From contig NZ_SZNK01000001.1 in the NCBI RefSeq assembly GCF_005217615.1, forward strand, positions 494,001 to 558,000: a stretch of 64,000 bases of DNA. Direction: 5' to 3'. Source of the stretch: Brevibacillus antibioticus. Its GTDB lineage: Bacteria > Bacillota > Bacilli > Brevibacillales > Brevibacillaceae. Below, one piece after another: positions 1 to 9,404 of the stretch. Under the pieces are notes generated by a model. It made no database searches, was not told the DNA's origin, and saw only the letters and a program-made list of their open reading frames with translations. The translations under genes were made by a program, and so were the position numbers. Position 1 is the first letter of the stretch. Every line of letters begins with the position of its first letter.

Positions 1-986
1 CGCATGTAGTTGAGTGTTTCAGCATCTACTGGGAAGAAGCCCATTGTAGCGCCGTACTCAGGTGCCATGTTAGCTACGGTAGCGCGGTCAGCCAGCGAGA
101 TGTTGGACAGGCCTGGTCCGTAGAACTCCACGAATTTACCTACAACGCCTTTTTTACGCAGCATTTGCGTAACAGTCAGAGCGAGGTCAGTTGCAGTTGC
201 ACCAGCATTCAGTGTGCCAGTCAGTTTGAAACCAACTACTTCTGGCGTTACGAAATACAGAGGTTGGCCGAGCATTCCTGCTTCTGCCTCGATACCACCA
301 ACACCCCATCCAAGAACACCAAGACCGTTGATCATAGTGGTGTGGGAGTCAGTACCTACGAGAGAGTCAGGGAAAGCAACCAATTCGCCATCTACTTCAC
401 GAGTAGCGATTACAGTTGCGAGGTACTCCAAGTTTACTTGGTGAACGATACCAGTAGCTGGAGGAACCGCACGGAAGTTGTCAAACGCAGTTTGTGCCCA
501 ACGCAGGAAGCGGTAGCGCTCTTGGTTGCGTTCGAATTCCAATTTCATGTTGTTGTCCAGAGCGGACGCGTTACCGAAATCGTCAACCATGACGGAGTGG
601 TCGATAACGAGGTCAACTGGAACCAATGGGTTGATTCGTTTTGGATCTCCACCAGCGCGCTTCATCGCGATGCGCATCGCTGCCAAGTCAACTACAGCCG
701 GTACACCGGTGAAGTCTTGCAGAACGATACGAGCTGGCATGAGAGGTACTTCTTGGTTTTCGTCGCGGCCTTTTGTCCAGGTCGCCAATTGTTGTACGTG
801 TTCTTTGGTGATCGCACGGCCGTCGAACTGACGTACAGCAGCCTCGAGCAGAACTTTAATGGAGAACGGCAGTTTGGAAACATCGCCCAATCCTTGTTCT
901 TCCAACCCTTGCAGGCGATAGTAAGCAAAAGACTTGTCGCCTACTTGCAGGGATGACTTTACTTTGTAAGCATCTTTGTTAGCCAA
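1..986 (-). CDS. acnA: Aconitate hydratase (aconitase A), 5' part only
   Basis: This is the N-terminal ~328 residues of the TCA-cycle aconitase, which isomerises citrate to isocitrate using a [4Fe-4S] cluster. The gene runs off the left edge. The translation contains aconitase/IRP1-type signatures such as [24 protein letters not shown] and [22 protein letters not shown]. The cluster cysteines lie further downstream and are not in the window. The start is TTG at 986, nine bases after GGGAGG; no ATG in frame has a better ribosome site. A TATAAT-like box lies about 80 bases upstream (near 1067). The family assignment is certain; only the TTG start is an inference. Confidence 0.95.
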   Translation of the reverse strand, partial: MANKDAYKVKSSLQVGDKSFAYYRLQGLEEQGLGDVSKLPFSIKVLLEAAVRQFDGRAITKEHVQQLATWTKGRDENQEVPLMPARIVLQDFTGVPAVVDLAAMRIAMKRAGGDPKRINPLVPVDLVIDHSVMVDDFGNASALDNNMKLEFERNQERYRFLRWAQTAFDNFRAVPPATGIVHQVNLEYLATVIATREVDGELVAFPDSLVGTDSHTTMINGLGVLGWGVGGIEAEAGMLGQPLYFVTPEVVGFKLTGTLNAGATATDLALTVTQMLRKKGVVGKFVEFYGPGLSNISLADRATVANMAPEYGATMGFFPVDAETLNYM

Positions 987-999
987 TGTATACAACCTC

Positions 1000-1237
1000 C
1001 CTATAATATCTTGGAGTTTCATCTGGTGAAACGTTGTTTCGTTTCTTCATTACGAACCTATTATATACGATTTGTTTCCCGGCTTCTACCCCAAATTCAT
1101 CATTTATATACAAAAATCACAGGTAAAGAAAATTGGATCAGAAACGTCTTCTTATTAGAAAGAAGATAATTGCACGCACTTCAATATTATCCCGTTTATA
1201 TTTCGTTTACATTCATGCAGTATCTTATCACTTGTAA
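1000..1237. promoter_or_regulatory. Divergent acnA / bmrA-like intergenic region
   Basis: This stretch separates two outward-facing genes. It contains a palindrome GAAAC-GTT-GTTTC (1028-1040) in the acnA leader. It also has an inverted repeat TCTTCT-N8-AGAAGA (1147-1166) and a palindrome TCACTT-GT-AAGTGA (1228-1241) that overlaps the start region of the exporter. In Bacillus citB and bmrA are both tightly regulated, so these dyads are candidate operators, but I cannot name a regulator for any of them. Confidence 0.35.
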
Positions 1238-1273
1238 GTGAAAATGAGGAGGAAAAAGGGGAGAAATCAACGA

Positions 1274-3031
1274 ATGGAACAAACCAATCGCGTAGCGAAA
1301 TGGGGAAACTGGCGGCCTTTTTTTCGATTAATAAGGGGAACAAAGCCATCCAAGCTAAAAATCGGTGTCGCATTGTTCATGAGCATCGCCACCACACTGG
1401 TGAGCTTAGTGATTCCACTGTTTACGAAGGATTTGGTGGACGGTTTTTCCCTGTCTACGATCACCACACCACAAATCATTCTATTGATCGTTGCCTTTGT
1501 CGCACAAGCCATTGCAGGCGGGTTATCCATCTACTTATTAAATCATGTCGGCGAGAGTGTGGTGGCCTCACTCCGTGAACGACTATGGAAAAAACTGCTC
1601 GTCCTGCCGATCTCTTATTATGATAACAACCGGACAGGTGATACGATCAGTCGAATGACCAACGATACTGGCGTTGTGAAAAGCCTGATTACGGAGCACC
1701 TGTCGAGCTTTTTCACAGGATTGATCACGATTGTTGGTTCTGTGGTGACCTTGCTCTACCTCGATTGGCAAATGACATTAACCATGCTCGTTGCTGTGCC
1801 GCTGTGCATTGGGATTCTCATACCGCTCGGCAGTCAGATGTACAAAATTTCGAAAGGTCTGCAAAATGAGACTGCCAGCTTTACAACCATTATGAATCAA
1901 GTGCTCCAAGAGATGCGGCTCGTCAAATCTTCTAATGCCGAAACCCACGAACTGGGAATGGGAACAAAGGCAATCGGAAATTTGTTCCGATTCGGACTGA
2001 GAGAAGGAAGAGTCCAAGCCGTCATTGGACCGTTAATGTCCTTTATCCTGATGGTCCTGCTCGTGGTTGTGATCGGCTATGGTGGCATGCGGGTGTCCAT
2101 GGGAGCATTGACAGCTGGTGAGCTGGTCGCGTTTATTTTGTATCTGGTGCAAATTGTCATACCACTGGGGCAATTCACACAGTTTTTCACCTCCTTGCAA
2201 AAAGCCATGGGGGCAACCGAAAGAATCATATCGACTCTGGACGCTGAAGAGGAAGATCTTCTCACAGGACGGACGCTTGAAAACGCAGGACTGCCCATCC
2301 ATTTGAGCCATGTGAGCTTCGCTTATGAGAACGGGGAAAAGATTCTCGATGATGTCAGCTTTACGATTGGCGCCGGAAAAGTAAATGCGATTGTCGGACC
2401 GAGCGGCAGCGGCAAGACGACGTTGTTTTCCTTGATTGAAAGGTACTACCAGCCAATCAGTGGAGAAATCAGGCTGGGCAATGATCCTATCACGGATTTT
2501 TCCTTGAAGTCATGGAGAAGTCAAATCGGCTACGTGTCCCAGGAAAGTCCATTGATCGCCGGAACCATCCGAGAAAATATTTGCTACGGGATTTCACGGA
2601 CGATTAGCGACGAGGAGCTGAAGGAAGCGGCAAAAATGGCCTATGCGGATCAATTTATTGAGGAATTGCCGAATGGCTGTGAGACAGAAGTAGGGGAGCG
2701 AGGCATGAAGCTATCGGGCGGACAGCGCCAACGAATCGGCATTGCCCGTGCACTGCTTCGCGATCCGCAAATCTTGATGCTGGATGAAGCGACCTCTAGT
2801 TTGGACAGCAATTCCGAGATGATCGTCCAGAAGGCGTTGCAAAATTTGATGAAGGGACGTACCACCCTTGTGATTGCCCATCGCTTGTCGACTGTGGTGG
2901 AAGCAGATCAAATCATCTTTTTGGAAAAGGGAAAAATCACAGGCATGGGTACGCATGAAGAGCTTTTTCAAACCCATGAGATGTACCGGGAATTGGCTAG
3001 TCAGCAATTGCTCGTAAAAGAGAGGGTGTAG
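1274..3031 (+). CDS. bmrA: BmrA-like multidrug ABC half-transporter
   Basis: This 585-residue exporter half-transporter fuses a six-helix transmembrane domain (about residues 1-320) to one ATPase domain. It should act as a homodimer that pumps hydrophobic drugs or peptides outward. Walker A (GPSGSGKTT, near residue 375), the signature [16 protein letters not shown] (near 480), Walker B ([12 protein letters not shown], near 500) and the H-loop (IAHRLST) are all intact. From memory of the family it resembles B. subtilis BmrA (YvcC) along its whole length, including [12 protein letters not shown] and YVSQESPL. An in-frame GTG at 1238 would add 12 residues, but that start precedes the AGGAGG; ATG at 1274 has GGGGAG ten bases upstream. 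A two-component system follows directly, which suggests antibiotic-responsive control. Confidence 0.88.
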   Translation: MEQTNRVAKWGNWRPFFRLIRGTKPSKLKIGVALFMSIATTLVSLVIPLFTKDLVDGFSLSTITTPQIILLIVAFVAQAIAGGLSIYLLNHVGESVVASLRERLWKKLLVLPISYYDNNRTGDTISRMTNDTGVVKSLITEHLSSFFTGLITIVGSVVTLLYLDWQMTLTMLVAVPLCIGILIPLGSQMYKISKGLQNETASFTTIMNQVLQEMRLVKSSNAETHELGMGTKAIGNLFRFGLREGRVQAVIGPLMSFILMVLLVVVIGYGGMRVSMGALTAGELVAFILYLVQIVIPLGQFTQFFTSLQKAMGATERIISTLDAEEEDLLTGRTLENAGLPIHLSHVSFAYENGEKILDDVSFTIGAGKVNAIVGPSGSGKTTLFSLIERYYQPISGEIRLGNDPITDFSLKSWRSQIGYVSQESPLIAGTIRENICYGISRTISDEELKEAAKMAYADQFIEELPNGCETEVGERGMKLSGGQRQRIGIARALLRDPQILMLDEATSSLDSNSEMIVQKALQNLMKGRTTLVIAHRLSTVVEADQIIFLEKGKITGMGTHEELFQTHEMYRELASQQLLVKERV

Positions 3032-3034
3032 AAT

Positions 3035-3709
3035 GTGACCACGATTATGGTAGTCGACGACGATCCGCATATTCGCGAGCTCGTCAGCGTCTTCTTGCGC
3101 AATGAAGGCTTTACGATAGTGGAAGCCGTTGACGGACAGGAGGCACTAGACAAACTGGAATCGGTTGCCGCACAACTGGTAATTCTAGACATCATGATGC
3201 CGAATATGGACGGATGGGAGCTTTGTCGAAAGCTTCGCGAGCATTATGATTTTCCCTTGCTCATGCTGACTGCCAAGGGAGAGACCTCGCAAAAAATCAA
3301 AGGCTTTGAGCTAGGGACAGACGATTATTTGGTGAAGCCGTTTGATCCGCAGGAGCTGGTCGTCCGGGTAAAAGCGCTACTTAAGCGTTACCGGATTGCC
3401 GCTTCGCATCAGGTTCAAGCAGGAAATCTCCTACTAGATCGTAAAACGTTTGCAGTCGCCAGTGGCACGAAAACATGGACCATTCCACTAAAGGAGTTCG
3501 AGCTGTTGTTCAAACTGGCCAGCTATCCCGGGCAGACCATTTCCCGCGAGCAGCTGATCGAACAAATATGGGGCTATGATTTTGAAGGAAATGAGCGGAC
3601 GGTAGACGTGCATATCAACCGATTGCGGGAGCGTTTTCCGGAAGCGATGTACGGCTTTTTGATCCGGACGGTTCGGGGACTTGGTTATCGTTTGGAGATT
3701 GTCGTATGA
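3035..3709 (+). CDS. OmpR-family response regulator
   Basis: A 224-residue DNA-binding response regulator. The receiver domain (about 1-118) has the acidic pocket DDD near residues 7-9, the phospho-acceptor Asp at residue 52 in VILDIMMPNMDGW, and the conserved Lys in VKPFD. The C-terminal winged helix (about 130-224) has the OmpR/PhoB pattern, with ERTVDVHINRLRE as recognition helix and RTVRGLGYR as the wing. The start is GTG, three bases after the exporter stop, with AGAGGG upstream. Its stop overlaps the kinase start (ATGA). The operon with the BmrA-like pump suggests that it controls that pump, which is an inference. Confidence 0.93.
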   Translation: MTTIMVVDDDPHIRELVSVFLRNEGFTIVEAVDGQEALDKLESVAAQLVILDIMMPNMDGWELCRKLREHYDFPLLMLTAKGETSQKIKGFELGTDDYLVKPFDPQELVVRVKALLKRYRIAASHQVQAGNLLLDRKTFAVASGTKTWTIPLKEFELLFKLASYPGQTISREQLIEQIWGYDFEGNERTVDVHINRLRERFPEAMYGFLIRTVRGLGYRLEIVV

Positions 3710-4770
3710 AAAAGAGGCGACAAGACGAGCATTCCTATATTTTGCTGAAAAAAATCGTAGGAGTTGTGGGCTTATGTGCTGTTTTTGCCTTGTGCGGGCT
3801 AGGTGCATACGGGATTACCACGTTCTTTTATGGCTATATGGGCTATCATCCCAATGATCTGGTAAAAGCGTTGATCCATTCCGTTTTGAACTGCCTATTG
3901 TTTATTGGGGTTGGGATAATTATTTCTTTCTTCACCATGTCAAGGCATCGAGGCAGGTTTCAACCATTGATTGATGCGCTCAGACGAATTGCCATGGGGG
4001 ATTTTCGAGTCAATCTCGACATCAAGCTGGCGCATGAATGGGGGGAGCTGGTGGACGGCATTAACCATGTGGCGGAACAATTAAATGAAATGGAGAAGCT
4101 GCGTCAGGAGTTTATCTCCAATGTTTCCCACGAAATTCAATCACCGTTGACGTCCATCAGCGGGTTTGCTCGCGCCCTGCATAATGAAAGACTTCGCCCA
4201 GAAGAGCGCATTCGTTACCTGGAGATTATCGAGTCGGAAAGCAAGCGGCTGTCCAAGATCAGTGACAACCTGCTGAAGCTCACTGCGCTAGAGGGCATCC
4301 AGCATGATTTGGAGCGGAAGAGGTATCGGTTGGACGCGCAACTACGCGCACTCATCCTCACATGCGAGCCGCAATGGATGGCGAAAGAGATTGAGATGGA
4401 CATCGACTTGGAAAAAGTCGAAATCGTCGCCGACGAAGATATGCTGAGTCAAGTCTGGACCAACTTATTTGGAAACAGCATCAAATTCACGGAGACAGGC
4501 GGGAAAATCAGCGTAAAGCTGGAGACGGTAAACGGAGAAGTGATCGTGAAAATAACCGATACGGGAATCGGGATATCCAAGGAAAATCAGGAGCGCATTT
4601 TCGAAAGATTTTTCAAGGCGGACTTATCGCGAAACAGAGCCAATTCGGGCAGCGGCCTGGGGCTGGCGATCGTGAAAAAAATAATCGATTTGCATCATGC
4701 TACGATTGTCGTTGAGAGTGAAGAAGGGAAAGGTACCACGTTTACGATTACTTTTATTCAAACGGCATAA
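3706..4770 (+). CDS. Two-component sensor histidine kinase
   Basis: A 354-residue membrane kinase partnered with the preceding regulator through a four-base ATGA overlap. It has two N-terminal transmembrane helices (about 15-40 and 58-80) with only a short external loop, so it may sense within the membrane or through the transporter rather than through a sensor domain. A HAMP-like segment (about 85-135) follows. The dimerisation H-box FISNVSHEIQSPLTSI has the phospho-acceptor His at residue 142. The ATPase domain has N-box NLFGNSIKFTE, G1 DTGIGI, the F-box ERFFKAD and G2 SGLGLAIVKKI. A terminator follows the stop. Confidence 0.93.
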   Translation: MKKRRQDEHSYILLKKIVGVVGLCAVFALCGLGAYGITTFFYGYMGYHPNDLVKALIHSVLNCLLFIGVGIIISFFTMSRHRGRFQPLIDALRRIAMGDFRVNLDIKLAHEWGELVDGINHVAEQLNEMEKLRQEFISNVSHEIQSPLTSISGFARALHNERLRPEERIRYLEIIESESKRLSKISDNLLKLTALEGIQHDLERKRYRLDAQLRALILTCEPQWMAKEIEMDIDLEKVEIVADEDMLSQVWTNLFGNSIKFTETGGKISVKLETVNGEVIVKITDTGIGISKENQERIFERFFKADLSRNRANSGSGLGLAIVKKIIDLHHATIVVESEEGKGTTFTITFIQTA

Positions 4771-4818
4771 AAAAGCTGCCCCTTCGTCCGGATGACGATT
4801 TGGGACAGCTTATTTTCA
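4771..4818. terminator. Bidirectional terminator between kinase gene and moeB
   Basis: The stem AAAAGCTGCCCC pairs with TGGGACAGCTT and is flanked by A and T runs on both sides, so it can end both converging transcripts. Confidence 0.75.
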
Positions 4819-4833
4819 TTACGGGTAAGCCAG

Positions 4834-5859
4834 TTACGCGCCGATATACTTGGCATGAAGCGAACGTGCCAGGCTGACGTCATCTGTGCCTTGCACGAGG
4901 ACGCGACCATCCGGGAAAATGACGAGCGTGTACGTATCGACACGGAAACGCAGCAAAAACTTGTTTTGCTCGATTTGTCCCAAAGGGGAAAGTCTATCAG
5001 CCAATGCGTTCAGATCAAGTGTCATGGCAGCTGCGGGCGAGATTTGTACCGTGTCTCGACCGCAAAGCGAAACGGCTTGTCCATCTTGGGTATCCGGCTG
5101 CAAAAACGAAAATTGCTTCTGCCCACATGTCGGACAGTCGTCTCGGCGGGCATTGACCACCTTGATTTGCTGATGGCGGTTATGCCAAATCTCAAAGTGC
5201 TCCAAATTCAGATTAAGCTCATTTGTTGCGCCGACTAACAGCTTGAATGCTTCTGTTGCCTGATAGGAGGCGACGATGTGAATGATCGGTCCGATGACGC
5301 CAGCCGTGTCACAGGTAGGCATCTCGCCTGGATTTGGCGCTTCAGGGAAAAGACAGCGCAAGCAAGGCGTGATTCCCGGACGAATGGCGGTAAAGGTTCC
5401 GGTCGCACTCACGGCGCCACCGTACACCCACGGAATGCCATGTTTGACGCAAACATCGTTCACGAGGTATCTCACCTGAAAATTATCTGTCGCATCCAAA
5501 ACGAGATCGACATCTGCCAGCAATTCCTCCGCATTGTAAGCGGTGAGGTCTGCGACGATCGGTTCAATGGTAACGGCTGAGTTGATCTTCGTCAGCTTGG
5601 CGTGAGCGGCGATTGCCTTTGGTAAATGCTCGGCTGCATCGGATTCATCGTAGAGCATTTGGCGCTGCAGGTTGCTCGGCTCGACGAAGTCGCGGTCAAT
5701 GATGCGGACAAAACCTACTCCAGCACGGACCATATGATTGGAGAGAACCGTTCCGAGGGCTCCCATGCCGACAATGGCTACACGGCTTTGACCGAGCTTT
5801 TCCTGTCCACTGCGCCCGATCGGATGAAACAATATTTGACGGGAATAGCGAGTATCCAA
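4834..5859 (-). CDS. moeB: Molybdopterin-synthase adenylyltransferase MoeB (ThiF/HesA family)
   Basis: A 341-residue E1-like enzyme that adenylates the C-terminal glycine of MoaD so that sulfur can be loaded for molybdopterin synthesis. The Rossmann nucleotide motif is VGMGALGTVLSNHMVRAG, followed by the ATP-contacting Arg/Asp (RIIDRDFVEPSNLQRQ, DATDNF). Zinc-ligand pairs are CLRC and CPTC. The C-terminal ~80 residues are not rhodanese-like. The start is TTG at 5859 with AAAGGTGGAG upstream; the longer open frame upstream lies inside the moaD-moaE gene. Only four bases separate it from that gene, so the two are cotranscribed and functionally linked. ThiF is the alternative, but the neighbour argues for MoeB. 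Confidence 0.88.
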   Translation of the reverse strand: MDTRYSRQILFHPIGRSGQEKLGQSRVAIVGMGALGTVLSNHMVRAGVGFVRIIDRDFVEPSNLQRQMLYDESDAAEHLPKAIAAHAKLTKINSAVTIEPIVADLTAYNAEELLADVDLVLDATDNFQVRYLVNDVCVKHGIPWVYGGAVSATGTFTAIRPGITPCLRCLFPEAPNPGEMPTCDTAGVIGPIIHIVASYQATEAFKLLVGATNELNLNLEHFEIWHNRHQQIKVVNARRDDCPTCGQKQFSFLQPDTQDGQAVSLCGRDTVQISPAAAMTLDLNALADRLSPLGQIEQNKFLLRFRVDTYTLVIFPDGRVLVQGTDDVSLARSLHAKYIGA

Positions 5860-5863
5860 GGGG

Positions 5864-6571
5864 TTACTCCACCTTTCCTTCTGGCATCGCGAGCGGATTC
5901 CACGGTCCTTGCTGATGTCCCTTCCATTCGCTTCCATCTTCCCACATTTCTTTTTTCCAAATCGGAACGATCTGCTTGAGTCGTTCGATGGCATAACGGC
6001 CTGCTTCAAACGATTCGTTGCGATGCGCTGTTGCAACGGCACAAACAACCGCAATCTCTTCCACAGTCAAATGACCGATACGATGGTGCATCGCGACTTG
6101 CGCTCCTGGCCAGCGTTCCTCGATCTCAGCTGCGACCTGCTTCATTTTTTCAACCGCCATAGGCGCATATGCTTCATAGGACAAATACACGGTGCGCTGA
6201 CCATGGGTAAATTCCCGAACAGTTCCGACAAAAGTAAGGATCGCACCCGCATGCGGGTTGCTCACCAGACGAACGAGCTTGTCCGCAGAAATAGGCTCCT
6301 CGGTAATAGCGAAGCGCGGGTCTTCTTCTCCGCCGCTTACTGGAGGTAAGAGGGCAATCTCGTCGTCGGCTGAAATGACCTGATTTTTCGCTGCATATTC
6401 ATGGTTAATGGAGACAAAGCAACTGCCCAAAAGCGCAGAGAGCGCTGGATATTCTTTTTCCACTGCTTGCAGAAGATCGCTAACGGTCGCGCCTTCAGAT
6501 AGGGTCAACTGTACTTCCCGGGCATTCGCACGTTCAGCGAGTCCGGCAAATAACAAGATCGTAATGGTCAA
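5864..6571 (-). CDS. moaE: MoaD-MoaE fusion: molybdopterin synthase in one chain
   Basis: A 235-residue fusion of both molybdopterin synthase subunits, which together convert precursor Z (cPMP) to molybdopterin. Residues 1-81 are a complete MoaD beta-grasp ending LLPPVSGG; this diglycine is the sulfur carrier and must be a free C-terminus to be adenylated. It is followed directly by MoaE (about 85-235), with FVGTVREFTHG, AHRNESFEAGRYAIERLK and the active-site lysines of PIWKKEMWEDGSEW. The start is TTG at 6571 after GAGGA. The arrangement resembles mycobacterial MoaX, which is known to be cleaved after its diglycine; whether this one is cleaved is not known. moeB follows four bases downstream. 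Confidence 0.92.
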   Translation of the reverse strand: MTITILLFAGLAERANAREVQLTLSEGATVSDLLQAVEKEYPALSALLGSCFVSINHEYAAKNQVISADDEIALLPPVSGGEEDPRFAITEEPISADKLVRLVSNPHAGAILTFVGTVREFTHGQRTVYLSYEAYAPMAVEKMKQVAAEIEERWPGAQVAMHHRIGHLTVEEIAVVCAVATAHRNESFEAGRYAIERLKQIVPIWKKEMWEDGSEWKGHQQGPWNPLAMPEGKVE

Positions 6572-6674
6572 GACAATTCCTCATTTCCCTGGATGATACG
6601 ACTCTCTAGGCTAGACGATATCATAAACCGATCAAAGTTGCCAACGAATGGGGTGTTACAATCAGCGGTTGATT

Positions 6675-7493
6675 CTAAGGGGCGAAGCCTGCCTGACTCA
6701 AATAAATCTGATCCGGGGGAAAAACACGTAATAGCCGATCGTAGACGATCCGATAGGCGGAAGAATCATACCATTGTTCCAGTCCCAGCTGTTCATAGAG
6801 AGCGGGAATGCCGTTTCTTTTCGTTCGTTTACCGCCGCTGCCATCTCCCATATAAAAGTCGTCGACACAGACGCGTCTGACTAAGGGGCGCAAAATCTCT
6901 GGGAATGACTCACTGCTCGGTAAAACAGGGGCAAGCGTTGCTTGTGTAGGGATGCCTGCTTCCGCCAAGCGCTGGAGTGTTTTGAGCCGCGCTTGAATAG
7001 GGGGAGCTTGTGGGCTAAAGTACCTGCGAATCTCCTCCAAATCGGTCTCGACGGTCATGCTGACGCGGACGCGATCACCCAGCAGTAGCAACAAATCGGC
7101 ATCCCGCCAAACCAAGGGACTTCTCGTCTGCACCAGCAAAAAATCAGGTGGATTCTCTACCATGACTTCGAGTAAAGACCTCGTTACCTTTTCTGTTTGT
7201 TCGATGGGTTGGTATGGGTCTGTACTCGAAGACATGAAGATGGTCACCTTTCCTTTTTTCTTAGCCCGCATAAGCTCCTTGCGCAATAAATCGGCAGCTT
7301 GCTGCTTGATATCTACCCACGTGCCCCATTGTTCGTTGCGAAACAAAGAGACAGGCATTTGCCGAACATAGCAATAGGAGCAGGCGAAAGAACAGCCTGT
7401 ATACGGATTGAGCGAATGGGTGTAATCCGCAAGAAATCCGCTTCCTTTATTAAGGAGAGTTTTCGGCATTTTATAGGAAAGGATGCTTTTCAT
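6675..7493 (-). CDS. SPL-type radical SAM protein (COG1533)
   Basis: A 272-residue radical SAM enzyme of the group that includes spore photoproduct lyase-like proteins. The cluster motif is CSFACSYCYV (C-x3-C-x2-C) near residue 34. The barrel continues with SSSTDPYQPIEQ, LVQTRSPLVWRD and the Glu-rich strand SMTVETD typical of COG1533. It lacks the extra N-terminal domain of true SplB (about 340 aa), so repair of spore photoproduct is not assured. ATG at 7493 has TGAGGAACG upstream, and the gene lies 12 bases after the oxygenase gene, forming an ogt-oxygenase-radical SAM operon. A role in nucleic-acid repair or modification is an inference from that context. Confidence 0.85.
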   Translation of the reverse strand: MKSILSYKMPKTLLNKGSGFLADYTHSLNPYTGCSFACSYCYVRQMPVSLFRNEQWGTWVDIKQQAADLLRKELMRAKKKGKVTIFMSSSTDPYQPIEQTEKVTRSLLEVMVENPPDFLLVQTRSPLVWRDADLLLLLGDRVRVSMTVETDLEEIRRYFSPQAPPIQARLKTLQRLAEAGIPTQATLAPVLPSSESFPEILRPLVRRVCVDDFYMGDGSGGKRTKRNGIPALYEQLGLEQWYDSSAYRIVYDRLLRVFPPDQIYLSQAGFAP

Positions 7494-7505
7494 ATGGGGC
7501 GTTCC

Positions 7506-8219
7506 TCACTTTGCATCATGAAAAATAATTCCGAGGCTGTAGCGGGTGCCAGAAGTAATCGTGCTGACACCGTGGCGCAACGTGTTTTTATAGTAGCCTC
7601 GCGTTCCCTGCACAGGACGGTAGGATGTCGGGAAAATCAGGCCTGCGCCTTGATCCAAGGTTATCACATGTCCCCGGCTCTGCGCGCGCGGTCGTTGCTC
7701 CATCAGCAGAAATTCTCCGCCGTTGTAGTCCTTCTCCTTCTGATTCAAGGCAAACACGACTTGAAACGGGAAGAACACCTCGCCGTACATATCCTGATGT
7801 AAACAATTGTAGCCACCCGTTTCGTATTTCAAAATCAATGGAGTAGAACGCAGTTGACCCTGATCGTGACATTGCGCCAAAAATTCAGGGAGGGTAGCAG
7901 GATAGATAGCTTCGCGTCCAAGCATTTCCAGCCACTGATTCGCAGTCTTCGCAAGCATCGGATAAAAGCCTTCGCGAAGCTCCTGCAAAAGCGAGGGAAG
8001 GGGAGCCTGATAATAGCGGTACTCTCCTTCACCGAAACGGTACCGCGCCATCTGGATCGTATTGCGAAAAAGCTCATCCTGTCCGTACGTAGCGATTAAT
8101 TCTTCGCACGCATCCGCGCTTATTAAGGAAGGAAAAGCAGCATACCCTTGTTCGTTCAACTCCTGTTGCAGGGAATGCCAGTCAAGTGCTGCGATCCCTT
8201 CTGTCAGTGAACTAGCCAT
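7506..8219 (-). CDS. 2-oxoglutarate/Fe(II)-dependent oxygenase
   Basis: A 237-residue member of the 2OG-Fe(II) dioxygenase superfamily. The iron triad is visible as HQD (CLHQDMYGEVFFP) and a distal His (NTLRHGVS), and the 2-oxoglutarate-binding Arg is in GTRYSLGIIFHDA. The C-terminal pattern matches the COG3826-type proteins, a group without a firmly assigned substrate. Its start overlaps the end of ogt by eight bases, so translation is coupled. The link with a DNA alkyltransferase suggests AlkB-like or protein-hydroxylating activity in damage response, but the sequence is not AlkB itself. The substrate is unknown. Confidence 0.82.
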   Translation of the reverse strand: MASSLTEGIAALDWHSLQQELNEQGYAAFPSLISADACEELIATYGQDELFRNTIQMARYRFGEGEYRYYQAPLPSLLQELREGFYPMLAKTANQWLEMLGREAIYPATLPEFLAQCHDQGQLRSTPLILKYETGGYNCLHQDMYGEVFFPFQVVFALNQKEKDYNGGEFLLMEQRPRAQSRGHVITLDQGAGLIFPTSYRPVQGTRGYYKNTLRHGVSTITSGTRYSLGIIFHDAK

Positions 8220-8751
8220 GCTTCACACCCCGATTCGTCCTTTTCTCCAGATCAAGCAGAGCTGTCTTCATGGGCAGTCCTCCCCGATAGCCAGTTAGTG
8301 AACCGTTTTTACCGACAACGCGGTGGCAGGGGACTGTAATGAGAACCGGATTGGCACCGATTGCGGCACCGACAGCACGAACAGCAGCAGGCTTTTCAAT
8401 GCTGTTTGCAATGTCGGTGTACGATGACGTTTGACCGTATGGGATTTGGCGCAGTGCCTCCCAGACAGCGAGCTGAAAAGGTGTTCCGGACAAGTCGCAA
8501 TCCGTGGAAAAATGCTCGCGTGTTCCTTGCAAATACTCCATCAGTTCTGTTGCAAAAGGCTTTAGCCATGGATCGTCTTGCACCAGCGTACTTTGTGGGC
8601 GATGCTTTTCAACCCACGCTTCCAATTCAGCAAAAGGCTGGTTGACCGAGCCGACATAACAAAGTCCGGCAGCCGTTGCAGCCAAATAAATGGTCCAATC
8701 ACCAAGCACAAGCATTGACCAGCGTACCGTCTGATCCTTCATCGTTTCCAT
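8212..8751 (-). CDS. ogt: Methylated-DNA-protein-cysteine S-methyltransferase
   Basis: A 179-residue suicide repair protein that transfers the methyl group of O6-methylguanine to its own cysteine. The active site is ITVPCHRVVGKNGSLTGYRGG, preceded by the helix-turn-helix-like IPYGQTSSYTDIA and the Arg finger region AAVRAVGAAIGANP. Length and layout fit Ogt/Ada-C proteins. The start ATG at 8751 lies nine bases after AAAGGAGG; an in-frame ATG 48 bases upstream has no such site. First gene of the ogt-oxygenase-radical SAM operon, transcribed away from moaC. Confidence 0.94.
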   Translation of the reverse strand: METMKDQTVRWSMLVLGDWTIYLAATAAGLCYVGSVNQPFAELEAWVEKHRPQSTLVQDDPWLKPFATELMEYLQGTREHFSTDCDLSGTPFQLAVWEALRQIPYGQTSSYTDIANSIEKPAAVRAVGAAIGANPVLITVPCHRVVGKNGSLTGYRGGLPMKTALLDLEKRTNRGVKHG

Positions 8752-8918
8752 ATCCAAATGCCTCCTTTGAGCTGTGTACGCACAGTATACCTCCAGCACC
8801 TGTTCTTTGTACGTTTTTGGGAGTGGATGAGCAAGATATCGAAACCCTCTACATTCCCATTGCTTTTATCCATCGGTGGGAGTAAGGTAGGATGAGATAG
8901 AGGAGGAACGATACTCGT

Positions 8919-9401
8919 ATGACTGATCAATTAACACATTTTAATGAACAAAATCGAGCGCGGATGGTGGACGTATCTGAGAAGGACGTCACAAAACGGG
9001 TGGCAGTAGCTGAGAGCCAAATTAGCATGAAACCTGAAACCCTCACCCGAATCCGCGAAGGTCGAATCGAAAAGGGCGATGTACTCGCCGTTGCGCAGGT
9101 GGCAGGTGTCATGGCTGCCAAAAAGACGTGGGAAATCATTCCGATGTGTCATCCGCTGCCATTGACTGGCATCGACATACAATTTGCTTTTGTAGATGAA
9201 ACGACGCTTGCGATTACAGGAACCGTGAAGACGACAGGGAAAACAGGCGTCGAGATGGAGGCGTTGACCGCTGTCAGCGTAGCGGCTTTGACGGTGTATG
9301 ACATGTGCAAAGCGATGGATAAAGAAATGATAATCGGTCCGACCAGTCTGCAATTCAAAACAGGCGGAAAAAGCGGCGATTTCCATCGGGGAGAGAAGTA
9401 A
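8919..9401 (+). CDS. moaC: Cyclic pyranopterin monophosphate synthase MoaC
   Basis: A 160-residue enzyme that, with MoaA, turns GTP into cyclic pyranopterin monophosphate, the first molybdenum-cofactor step. It has the family signatures [62 protein letters not shown] (as separate conserved blocks) and the catalytic-region Lys/Asp near MDKEM. The start ATG has GAGGAGGAA upstream. It is separated from moeB-moaDE by the repair operon on the opposite strand and is followed closely by an MFS gene. moaA, moaB and mobA are not in the window. Confidence 0.96.
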   Translation: MTDQLTHFNEQNRARMVDVSEKDVTKRVAVAESQISMKPETLTRIREGRIEKGDVLAVAQVAGVMAAKKTWEIIPMCHPLPLTGIDIQFAFVDETTLAITGTVKTTGKTGVEMEALTAVSVAALTVYDMCKAMDKEMIIGPTSLQFKTGGKSGDFHRGEK

Positions 9402-9404
9402 GGC

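Noticed and set aside
165-956. 263-codon open frame on the plus strand over acnA
   Set aside because: It is antisense to clear aconitase sequence; its length comes from codon bias on the opposite strand, and it has no plausible ribosome site.
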